Origin: a virus
Direction: 5' to 3' (one strand)
Length of the DNA stretch: 64,000 nucleotides
IMG/VR virus record: IMGVR_UViG_3300030333_002570
Location: 1 to 64,000 of that record
The position numbers and the translations under genes are program-made. This document shows positions 58,359 through 64,000 of this stretch, piece after piece. How positions within the stretch are numbered: the stretch's first letter is position 1; every line of letters begins with the position of its first letter. The notes beneath the pieces are model-generated. The model was not told the DNA's origin, did no database searches, and saw only the letters and a program-made list of their open reading frames with translations.

Positions 58359-58660
58359 CAACTATGTGGAAAACTTCCGTTTAATTGTTGATAACTTTAA
58401 ATGGTTAATTAAATCTAGTTGTGTTTACTTTAGTGTGGAAAAACATGTGGAGAAAGTGTTGCCTTAGCACGTTAATTACCGACTTGTCAATAACATTTAA
58501 CAACATGCAATATTCGCCGAGTTACTAACAAGAATTGCCCAGAAATCAGTCAGGGGTTAGTATAAACAATTCATGTGCCAGTGAGGAAAGTGTCCACTAG
58601 TTACTGACAACTACCTGGAAATCATGTATTATAATAGTATAAACAAATTCAGGTTAATTT
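58359..58660 (+). other. Long noncoding gap with DnaA-box-like repeats
   Basis: This is one of the longest gene-free stretches in the window. It holds TGTGGAAAA at 58365-58373 and 58434-58442, and TGTGGAGAA at 58446-58454; the first two match the reverse complement of the relaxed DnaA box TTWTNCACA. GTTGATAAC lies at 58387-58395. The end holds AGTGTCCACTAGT (58589-58601) and a promoter. It may be a replication start, a regulatory region or an entry site for host factors. No ORF of useful length. Confidence 0.45.
58604..58632 (+). promoter_or_regulatory. Sigma70-type promoter
   Basis: CTGACA (58604-58609), 17 bp and TATTAT (58627-58632). The 5' leader after it shares the run TATTATAATAGTATAAACAA with cassette 2. 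It precedes ATG 58661. Confidence 0.65.
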
Positions 58661-58978
58661 ATGAGAGTTATTGAAAAGAACATGTGCAGAGCGATTTCTA
58701 ACAAGAAACCCTTCTCATCTTCCAACACTTCAGTAACATTTTCCGCAGACAATTCTCAAGCATTTGTTTATCTTCACGGCAACCACATTGCAACGGTAAG
58801 TGATAACAATCTTCAAATATTTGATGGAGGTTGGCAATCAAATACCACGAAAAGTAGGTTGAACTCGTTATTAGAAACCTTCACAGGATTAGGCAGAGGT
58901 TTGTATCAACGAAACTGGCAATGGTTCGTACAAAGTAACAACAACCCCTTCTATTCTGGAATGATTTTTAATACTTGA
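58661..58978 (+). CDS. Conserved-type hypothetical protein, 105 aa
   Basis: SNTSVTFSADNSQAFVYLHG, then HIATVSDNNLQIFDGGWQSN and TKSRLNSLLETFTGLGRGLY, then QRNWQWFVQ. A beta-rich front followed by a helix. I recall similar proteins in cyanophages without function. Its stop overlaps a promoter. Confidence 0.72.
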   Translation: MRVIEKNMCRAISNKKPFSSSNTSVTFSADNSQAFVYLHGNHIATVSDNNLQIFDGGWQSNTTKSRLNSLLETFTGLGRGLYQRNWQWFVQSNNNPFYSGMIFNT

Positions 58979-59003
58979 CAAGATAAACAGTTTCTGTTAT
59001 ACT
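58975..59003 (+). promoter_or_regulatory. Sigma70 promoter overlapping a gene end
   Basis: TTGACA (58975-58980), 17 bp and TATACT (58998-59003). The predicted start falls in the 5' arm of the terminator that begins at 59004, so transcripts from here would skip that hairpin. Confidence 0.82.
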
Positions 59004-59029
59004 AGAGGGGTAAATAACCCCTCTTTTTT
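59004..59029 (+). terminator. Intrinsic terminator
   Basis: AGAGGGGT (59004-59011) pairs with ACCCCTCT (59017-59024) and is followed by TTTTT. It ends the transcript of the preceding gene and touches the promoter at 58975-59003. Confidence 0.9.
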
Positions 59030-59049
59030 ATGCCTAATTAACAAATAGT

Positions 59050-59130
59050 ATGCCACTATCTATAAACATATACAGGGCAAATCGCAGTCCTGGTGGGGGT
59101 TCTTGGTCTTTTTTCCGGCCCTTATATTAA
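59050..59130 (+). CDS. Possible leader peptide, 26 aa
   Basis: PLSINIYRANRSPGGGSWSF, ending FRPLY. It is the first ORF after the promoter and lies in an otherwise gene-free 200 bases. No ribosome-binding site is clear. Low confidence. Confidence 0.3.
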   Translation: MPLSINIYRANRSPGGGSWSFFRPLY

Positions 59131-59179
59131 AAAAGCAAACTACCCTAACCTACAAAGGTTCCCCAGAGAGAGATATATT

Positions 59180-59443
59180 ATGAAACATTTCTTGTCTCCT
59201 CTATATAAAAAAATCCTCCAGAAAAAAATTATGTCCTTAGAGTTTTCACAAGCATTTCAAGATGAACGCACAAGAGTCTTAGAACATCTTGTACGTAGGG
59301 AAGGTCATTTAGATACTAGGATGTATGAATTCTCGCAAGATATCGCCGAGAAAGGAATATTTGAAGATGTCGAAGCACTATATACCTTGTGGGAGCAATG
59401 GAAGTCTAAGTTCCCAACCCCACAGATAATAAATCGCCTATAA
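59180..59443 (+). CDS. Hypothetical protein, 87 aa
   Basis: ATG 59180 (AGAGAGAG upstream) gives KHFLSPLYKKILQKK, a basic start, then SLEFSQAFQDERTRVLEHLV and further helices. ATG 59231 is an alternative. Unknown function. Confidence 0.65.
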   Translation: MKHFLSPLYKKILQKKIMSLEFSQAFQDERTRVLEHLVRREGHLDTRMYEFSQDIAEKGIFEDVEALYTLWEQWKSKFPTPQIINRL

Positions 59444-59447
59444 GAGT

Positions 59448-59609
59448 ATGAGCAAACGATTCACAACTAAATTGGATGAAGACGATTACGGCGATCTTGT
59501 TCTTACGATTCCATACGATATTTGTGAAGAGTTAGGTTGGAATACAGAAACACCTCTTCAATATGATGTCAATGAAGATGGATTTCACTTGAAGAAACAA
59601 GAAGAGTAA
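59448..59609 (+). CDS. AbrB/SpoVT-type DNA-binding protein, 53 aa
   Basis: DLVLTIPYDICEELGWNTET, followed by PLQYDVNEDGFHLKK, is the swapped-hairpin pattern of AbrB/MazE transcription factors. No toxin partner is seen next to it, so an antitoxin role is not supported. It may bind DNA as a dimer and regulate early genes. Confidence 0.78.
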   Translation: MSKRFTTKLDEDDYGDLVLTIPYDICEELGWNTETPLQYDVNEDGFHLKKQEE

Positions 59610-59611
59610 TC

Positions 59612-59797
59612 ATGATTTACATACTATACAATGATGAGCATAAGATTGAAGGAGAGTTTTCCACAGTCGAGAAATTGGAGTCATATATGGATTCCATTCG
59701 AGAACATCGTAATGAGCGTTGGCCTAAGACACCAAGGATGACTTGTTTTGATTACATTAAGTCTATTGGATGGTTCTTTGATATAAAGGATGTATGA
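59612..59797 (+). CDS. Small hypothetical protein, 61 aa
   Basis: It starts two bases after the previous stop: IYILYNDEHKIEGEFSTVEK, then helices. It overlaps the 2OG gene by four bases. No family recognised. Confidence 0.68.
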   Translation: MIYILYNDEHKIEGEFSTVEKLESYMDSIREHRNERWPKTPRMTCFDYIKSIGWFFDIKDV

Positions 59798-60390
59798 ACC
59801 TTTTCCCTTCTATAGTACATTGTATCGATATTCCCGATTACAGTGAAATAAAAGGCAGCCTCATAGGTCAATTGCTCAAGGAGCGTGCCTTGGATCCACA
59901 AGGATTAAAGAAATCTAATTGTGGCGGGTGGCATTCGAGGACTAATCTACATCAAGACGATAATAGTATAGTAAAGGATACGATATTTGATAATGTCGCA
60001 TGGTATTTCTCTAGTAATAAGATTCTTAAGGAGAATTCTAGACTAGAGTTTACTGCTATGTGGACTATGATTAATGGTTTAAACAATTATAATGAGTACC
60101 ATATGCACTCTGGATCTGATATAGCAGGTGTATTTTGGATTAAGACACCAGAAGGTTGTGGAAATCTATATTTTAATTCTCCACATGCATATAATACTTT
60201 TGCTGAAGAGATGCATTATAGTGAAGAATATAAGAAAGAGAATAATTTTTATTCATCCTATTGGTTTCCTGCTACTGAAGGACGTATTATAATGTTTCCA
60301 TCATCTCTTTATCATTCGGTTAAACCTAATCAGTCTGGTTTAGAACGAATATCTGTATCTTTTAATATTACATTGTCAACTGATACATAA
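59794..60390 (+). CDS. 2OG-Fe(II) oxygenase, PF13759/TIGR02466-type
   Basis: 198 aa. The start [12 protein letters not shown] is typical of this family. [30 protein letters not shown] and [20 protein letters not shown], with Arg in [10 protein letters not shown], give the family core. Followed by the ferredoxin gene with a 22-base gap. Substrate unknown. Confidence 0.88.
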   Translation: MNLFPSIVHCIDIPDYSEIKGSLIGQLLKERALDPQGLKKSNCGGWHSRTNLHQDDNSIVKDTIFDNVAWYFSSNKILKENSRLEFTAMWTMINGLNNYNEYHMHSGSDIAGVFWIKTPEGCGNLYFNSPHAYNTFAEEMHYSEEYKKENNFYSSYWFPATEGRIIMFPSSLYHSVKPNQSGLERISVSFNITLSTDT

Positions 60391-60412
60391 TATGGTTACC
60401 TTATATACAACT

Positions 60413-60709
60413 ATGGCTACCTATAATGTTACATTGATCGACACCGAAGGCAACGAAACGACATTTGAATGTCCTGAAGATGCCTATATACTGGACCAAG
60501 CAGATGAGGAGGGTGTAGATGCACCTTATTCATGCCGAGCAGGTGCTTGTAGTACTTGTGCTGGTAAAATTCTAGAAGGTACAGTTAACCAAGAGGAGCA
60601 ATCATTCTTGGATGATGATCAAGTAGAAGAAGGTTTTGTGTTAACTTGCGTTGCATATCCTACTTCTGATGTTAAAATACGTTTAGGCGAGGAGGAAAAC
60701 ATTTACTAA
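60413..60709 (+). CDS. petF: Plant-type [2Fe-2S] ferredoxin PetF
   Basis: Ferredoxin carries electrons from photosystem I and is the electron donor of cyanobacterial heme oxygenase and bilin reductases. Cys ligands appear in [16 protein letters not shown] plus a fourth in [12 protein letters not shown] 60413 gives the usual 98-aa length; a longer version from 60392 is less likely. Its last base overlaps the next start. Confidence 0.95.
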   Translation: MATYNVTLIDTEGNETTFECPEDAYILDQADEEGVDAPYSCRAGACSTCAGKILEGTVNQEEQSFLDDDQVEEGFVLTCVAYPTSDVKIRLGEEENIY

Positions 60710-60936
60710 TGGCTTTACACATGAGAGAACAACTATTGAGAGCAGTTTTAGCACATGCTCAAGGTGAAATTGAAAAACATAAGGTGAACGTTAACGTTTA
60801 TCTAGAAAATCCTGCAGGTATTGGAGAACATTCCGATATTACAGAGGCAATTCAGGTCGAATTAGATAAGATTGCTCGATATCATGATCAGATAGAGGTA
60901 ATCAACAAATATTTTAGGTCGCCTACAGAGAGATGA
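60709..60936 (+). CDS. Conserved-type small helical protein, 75 aa
   Basis: HMREQLLRAVLAHAQGEIEK, then IGEHSDITEAIQVELDKIAR. It is entirely helical and shares start/stop bases with neighbours. I recall it in cyanophages without function. Confidence 0.7.
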   Translation: MALHMREQLLRAVLAHAQGEIEKHKVNVNVYLENPAGIGEHSDITEAIQVELDKIARYHDQIEVINKYFRSPTER

Positions 60937-61040
60937 TCGTAGTTAATGGCGAGAATATTAGATTATTACTCGTCATGATACTAGGTGTTGTTTGGTTTTA
61001 CCTTTTAAATGAACAATTGAGGAAAAATAATGAAGATTGA
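60933..61040 (+). CDS. Tiny membrane protein, 35 aa
   Basis: A single hydrophobic helix (LLLVMILGVVWFYLLN) follows a short polar start and ends in charged residues. Both ends overlap neighbouring genes, which supports it. Confidence 0.55.
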   Translation: MIVVNGENIRLLLVMILGVVWFYLLNEQLRKNNED

Positions 61041-61197
61041 TGGTATTTCCGACTGGGAAAAGGAATATCTTACTATGGATGTGACTATTTCTAAGAGAGA
61101 AAAGGAAATTCTTGAAGGTGCTGACATAAAATCCCATGAAGGGATGGTATATGGTAGAATGTATGCCGATTGGAAACGCAGAAAGGGGTATCCATGA
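61030..61197 (+). CDS. Small hypothetical protein, 55 aa
   Basis: KIDGISDWEKEYLTMDVTIS, then helical and basic (DWKRRKGYP). It begins in the end of the previous ORF and overlaps the next by ATGA. Unknown function. Confidence 0.6.
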   Translation: MKIDGISDWEKEYLTMDVTISKREKEILEGADIKSHEGMVYGRMYADWKRRKGYP

Positions 61198-61331
61198 GGT
61201 TTCCTTACTGTAAATCCCATATGCTCGTTGTAGGTGGCAAGGCAACTCGTTGGTTTCCACCTATAGACCTTAGTACTATTGAGGATAAGATCACAAATTT
61301 GAAACTTAGAGGTTATTGGAATGACTTATGA
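61194..61331 (+). CDS. Small hypothetical protein, 45 aa
   Basis: RFPYCKSHMLVVGGKATRWF, then PPIDLSTIEDKITNLKLRGY. The chain of overlapping starts suggests an operon. No family. Confidence 0.58.
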   Translation: MRFPYCKSHMLVVGGKATRWFPPIDLSTIEDKITNLKLRGYWNDL

Positions 61332-61497
61332 TGAAGACAAGTTCATGAAAATGGACAAAGGTGAGTTAATTAGTGAATTATTACAGATTAGTTCTTTACT
61401 AGGTGGTACAATGCAAAGAGTAGAGACACTTAACTCTATGGGTAGATCATCTAAGAAAATTATTATTGAATACGATGTCAAGCAAAGAAAAGATTGA
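61321..61497 (+). CDS. Small helical protein, 58 aa
   Basis: DKFMKMDKGELISELLQISS, then MQRVETLNSMGRSSKK. Overlaps both neighbours (11 and 23 bases). Unknown. Confidence 0.58.
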   Translation: MTYDEDKFMKMDKGELISELLQISSLLGGTMQRVETLNSMGRSSKKIIIEYDVKQRKD

Positions 61498-61714
61498 TAA
61501 GTGGCAAGATAATCAAGAAGCACATGAAGCAATCAACATGTGTCTTGAAGCAATTGCTGGTAGATTAGTAGAGATAGAAAAACGTCTCCAAGAGCTCCCT
61601 ACACCTGATAAAACCTACTATCAACCACCAGATGAGGACAAAGATCTCGATTTATTCCAAAATTTTACTAAAATTTACGAAAAACTGGACAAAATCGAGA
61701 AAAAAGTGCTATAA
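61475..61714 (+). CDS. Coiled-coil-like small protein, 79 aa
   Basis: ATG 61475. EAINMCLEAIAGRLVEIEKR and IYEKLDKIEKKVL flank an acidic linker; both ends can form coiled coils. A promoter for the following gene lies in its 3' end. Confidence 0.65.
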   Translation: MSSKEKIDKWQDNQEAHEAINMCLEAIAGRLVEIEKRLQELPTPDKTYYQPPDEDKDLDLFQNFTKIYEKLDKIEKKVL

Positions 61715-61715
61715 T
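61686..61715 (+). promoter_or_regulatory. Sigma70-type promoter
   Basis: TGGACA (61686-61691), 18 bp and TATAAT (61710-61715), 51 bases before ATG 61767. Confidence 0.55.
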
Positions 61716-61766
61716 TAGTGTATTCGCCGCGAGCGATCCACATTTTAACGCAAATTAAGGTATTTT

Positions 61767-61913
61767 ATGGCAAAATCCGTTGCTTGGGGCTCAAATACGA
61801 ACTATATTGAGCCTAAACCCAAGAAAACCCGTCAAGGACGTTCTGCAAGAACAAAACTTTCAGCGACCTCACGGAACCATGCAAAAAAGAAGTATAGAGG
61901 ACAAGGAACATGA
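61767..61913 (+). CDS. Small very basic conserved cyanophage protein, 48 aa
   Basis: AKSVAWGSNTNYIEPKPKKT, then RQGRSARTKLSATSRNHAKK. The family is one I recognise as common in cyanophages, function unknown. Basic composition fits nucleic-acid binding. Confidence 0.75.
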   Translation: MAKSVAWGSNTNYIEPKPKKTRQGRSARTKLSATSRNHAKKKYRGQGT

Positions 61914-62119
61914 TTCATTTTGCATCTGCTTCACTAAATCTTAACGAGGCATGGAACTTGTCTTGGTCAGAAGGCATCCAATTCATACTAGTACTTGCTT
62001 TTGTCTATTGGTTGAAGGTAAAAATTGATACACGAGCTGGTTTAGGTAAGAAAAAACTAAGACAGTTGAAGGGTGTTATAGTAGAGGCAATTAAAGAAGC
62101 CAACAATGAGGGCAAATAA
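61910..62119 (+). CDS. Small membrane protein, 69 aa
   Basis: A hydrophobic stretch around residues 20-36 (GIQFILVLAFVYWLKVKI) is followed by a basic C-terminus (GLGKKKLRQLKGVIVEAIKE). It overlaps the next gene by 14 bases. Unknown role. Confidence 0.68.
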   Translation: MIHFASASLNLNEAWNLSWSEGIQFILVLAFVYWLKVKIDTRAGLGKKKLRQLKGVIVEAIKEANNEGK

Positions 62120-62732
62120 AACTGATTTTAACCTGTTTCCTACTCCAGTAACCCACTGGAGAGGATTATTGAAGACTATAGAGGTTCAACCTATAGTCGA
62201 TTTTTGTAAGAACTATAAATCAGGTCAACATAATATGTTAGAAGGGGACGCAGTATGCTCTAGTGGCAGTACTCGTCCTCTTTCTCATACAGACAGTATT
62301 TTAAGAGAGATAGATAAAACCCTTGGTTTAGACCTTTCTGAGGCGTTAGAGGACGTTTTAAACAGGTATGCGAAGCAATATGGCATACAACCAGTAACTT
62401 TGACTAATAGTTGGTTTAACCTCCAATCTGAAGGGAGTGTCTTGAGACAACATAATCACCCCTTTAGTGTAATATCTGCTGCATTATTTGTTAATGCACC
62501 TAAGAATTGTAGTAAATTATATTTTGAAAATCCAAATCCTCATATAGAGTTTAATTATAGGTTGGATGAAAAAGGAAGAAATGAGAGTTTATATGAATAT
62601 TGGCATTTTGAACCAGAATCAGGAGATTTAGTGATATTTCCATCATGGTTAAAGCATGGATCGATGTATGAAAAGAATAATAGTACTGATAGACTAGTCA
62701 TAAGCGTAAATGCAGTTAGGAAAACCGACTAA
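62106..62732 (+). CDS. 2OG-Fe(II) oxygenase, PF13759/TIGR02466-type
   Basis: 208 aa. NLFPTPVTHWRG start, then NSWFNLQSEGSVLRQHNHPF with HxH, SVISAALFVNAP, SGDLVIFPSWLKHGSMYE and Arg in TDRLVISVNAV. It is complete and probably active. A late box follows directly. Confidence 0.88.
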   Translation: MRANKTDFNLFPTPVTHWRGLLKTIEVQPIVDFCKNYKSGQHNMLEGDAVCSSGSTRPLSHTDSILREIDKTLGLDLSEALEDVLNRYAKQYGIQPVTLTNSWFNLQSEGSVLRQHNHPFSVISAALFVNAPKNCSKLYFENPNPHIEFNYRLDEKGRNESLYEYWHFEPESGDLVIFPSWLKHGSMYEKNNSTDRLVISVNAVRKTD

Positions 62733-62735
62733 ATA
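62729..62735 (+). promoter_or_regulatory. Late promoter before the gp25 block
   Basis: CTAAATA lies over the 2OG stop codon and 21 bases before GTG 62757. Confidence 0.6.
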
Positions 62736-62756
62736 TAATTAGTTGTTATGTATTAA

Positions 62757-63041
62757 GTGACATATCAGGCTTTACCAGATGGATTATTCATTAATTCTAG
62801 TCAAGTTGCTGGCCAAGGTATATTTACCAATAAAGCACTAGAGATAGGTACTGATCTAGGCATGTCACACCTTATAATTGGTGATGAGATCATTAGGACA
62901 CCGTTAGGAGGGTTTATAAACCACTCTGACACTCCAAATTGTGAAAAATATATGATAGATAACCGTTATTATGTTCGAGTGATTAGATCGATTGTTCCTA
63001 TGGAAGAATTGTTTCTTAAGTACACCTTTTATACTGTATAA
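62757..63041 (+). CDS. Small SET-domain protein
   Basis: SET domains transfer methyl groups from AdoMet to lysines. The 94-aa protein has GLFINSSQVAGQGIFTNKAL as motif I, the diagnostic GGFINHSDTPNC (NHS) and the C-terminal ELFLKYTFY motif in the right order. GTG 62757 is the start. It is next to gp25, so baseplate or host proteins may be targets. Its last base overlaps gp25. Confidence 0.85.
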   Translation: MTYQALPDGLFINSSQVAGQGIFTNKALEIGTDLGMSHLIIGDEIIRTPLGGFINHSDTPNCEKYMIDNRYYVRVIRSIVPMEELFLKYTFYTV

Positions 63042-63460
63042 TGGCATTAAAAGAAGTTTCAGGAACTAATACTAATTTATCCCGTGCATTTAAAGATATT
63101 GCTATGGGATTTCGTCGTAATACAGTTACTAAGGATACTGGTATTGTTAAGAACGAAAATTCTATTAAGCAATCAATAAGGAATTTAATACTTACACAAA
63201 AAGGCGAGAGATTAATGCAACCTGATGTTGGGTGCGAAGTCTTTACCCTTTTATTTGAACCCTTAGACCCTATGACAGCTGACGCAGTTAGGGATGAGAT
63301 CATAAATACTATTAATCAATATGAGCCTAGAGTTAGTCTTATAGATGTTACTGTCAATACAGTTGAAATCTATAACAAATTCGATGTTACTGTAGAATAT
63401 CGCATTGTCGGACAACCTATTGTTGAAGAAGTCGATTTCGTATTAAAGAGACCTGAGTAA
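63041..63460 (+). CDS. gp25: Baseplate wedge subunit gp25
   Basis: gp25 is a conserved lysozyme-like-fold baseplate protein in contractile systems, nucleating sheath assembly. The 139-aa protein has SIKQSIRNLILTQKGERLMQ, then PDVGCEVFTLLFEPLDP and a terminal beta-hairpin. It overlaps gp6 by one base, the same gp25-gp6 order as T4. Confidence 0.95.
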   Translation: MALKEVSGTNTNLSRAFKDIAMGFRRNTVTKDTGIVKNENSIKQSIRNLILTQKGERLMQPDVGCEVFTLLFEPLDPMTADAVRDEIINTINQYEPRVSLIDVTVNTVEIYNKFDVTVEYRIVGQPIVEEVDFVLKRPE

Positions 63461-64000
63461 TGCAACCAAATAATCTTACAGCATTAGATTTTACTGATGT
63501 AAAAGCTTCTATTAAGTCCTATTTACGGACCAGGGAGGAATTTACTGATTATGATTTTGATGGTGCAGCTTTATCATACTTAATAGATGTTTTAGCTTAT
63601 AATACGTACTATACCGCATTTAATGCCAATATGTCATTGAATGAGGCGTTTTTACCTTCCGCTACTGTTCGTGATAACGTAGTAAATATTGCAAAACTAC
63701 TAAATTATGTTCCACGTTCTATTATTGCATCACAAGCAACGGTAAATTTAACGATTCAAACTAAGCAAACGAGTAATTCTTATCCAAGTACTATTACTCT
63801 TGCGAAAGGACCAGTTCTTTCAGGTGGAAAATACTTCTTTAACGTTACTGCACCTACTACAGCATCTGTTGATTCTGTTACAGGAATAGCGAATTTAAAC
63901 AATCTTGTATGTAAGCAGGGATCTATTGTATCTTTCTCTTATATTGTCAATACTTTCCAACAACAAACTTATGTAATTCCTTCTCCTAACTGCGATATAA
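63460..64000 (+). CDS. gp6: Baseplate wedge subunit gp6, 5' part
   Basis: gp6 forms the inner wedge ring that spans the baseplate. The first 180 codons are open to the window end: FTDVKASIKSYLRTREEFTD, then YDFDGAALSYLIDVLAYNTY and YTAFNANMSLNEAFLPSATV, the N-terminal helices typical of baseplate J-like proteins. The rest lies outside. Confidence 0.94.
   Translation, partial: MQPNNLTALDFTDVKASIKSYLRTREEFTDYDFDGAALSYLIDVLAYNTYYTAFNANMSLNEAFLPSATVRDNVVNIAKLLNYVPRSIIASQATVNLTIQTKQTSNSYPSTITLAKGPVLSGGKYFFNVTAPTTASVDSVTGIANLNNLVCKQGSIVSFSYIVNTFQQQTYVIPSPNCDI

Noticed and set aside
59448-59797. Toxin-antitoxin pair
   Set aside because: The AbrB-like gene has neighbours without RNase or kinase motifs.

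Overview
The window is a 64-kb piece of a T4-like cyanomyovirus, a lytic phage of marine Synechococcus or Prochlorococcus. It is AT-rich and tightly packed, with start and stop codons usually touching or overlapping. It combines T4 replication and baseplate genes (gp33, gp59, gp32, gp53, gp48, gp4, gp54-like, gp26, gp51-like, gp27-like, gp5-like, gp25, gp6) with cyanobacterial metabolic genes: psbA, heme oxygenase ho1, cp12, cpeT, petF, a glutaredoxin and a DUF1825-type protein. I see no tRNA, CRISPR array, insertion sequence or integrase.

Layout. 1-1.4 kb: 3' end of psbA, two small ORFs, then a strong promoter, a structured ~90-nt leader and a secreted porin-like protein. 1.4-9.7 kb: middle-gene block with glutaredoxin, thyX, ho1, phoH, a RecB-like exonuclease, gp33, gp59, a DUF1825 protein and gp32, then small membrane proteins. 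9.7-26 kb: tail and baseplate block. gp53 and gp48 are on the minus strand. gp4, gp54-like, gp26, gp51-like, two giant tape-measure-like proteins, a gp27-like hub and a gp5-like spike are on the plus strand. cp12, cpeT and small early-type genes are inserted between hub genes. 26-38.9 kb: fibre and receptor-binding module, including a tandem pair of LamG-type adhesins, a fibrinogen-like domain protein and a glycine-rich adhesin. 38.9-45.2 kb: an unbroken run of nine 2OG-Fe(II)-oxygenase-fold genes (one apparently dead), a QueG-like Fe-S protein and one unknown. 45.2-62.7 kb: accessory region of many small ORFs, two DNA methyltransferases (one overlapping a possible nuclease), an SF2 helicase, an AbrB-like protein, ferredoxin and three more 2OG-fold genes. 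62.7-64 kb: a SET-domain protein, gp25 and the start of gp6.

Regulation. Most structural genes follow a T4-like late box (NATAAATA or CTAAATA). Early-type genes follow sigma70 promoters of the TTGACA-N17-TATAAT kind. Three promoters carry both signals. In four places the -35 hexamer lies in the loop of a hairpin that closes the upstream unit. From 49 to 57 kb a different intergenic cassette recurs: a GACAGTA-N4-TAGTGTC dyad or its right half, then CCCC, then a -10 box 22-24 nt after the first C, with no good -35. It may be a separate promoter class.

How the genes may work together. psbA, HO1, CP12, CpeT and ferredoxin would keep photosynthetic electron flow and pigment metabolism going while inhibiting the Calvin cycle. 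ThyX and glutaredoxin support nucleotide supply. The 2OG array has no late box of its own after the one ahead of the glycine-rich adhesin, so it is probably transcribed late together with fibre genes. Modification of virion or surface polymers is an attractive but unproven role.
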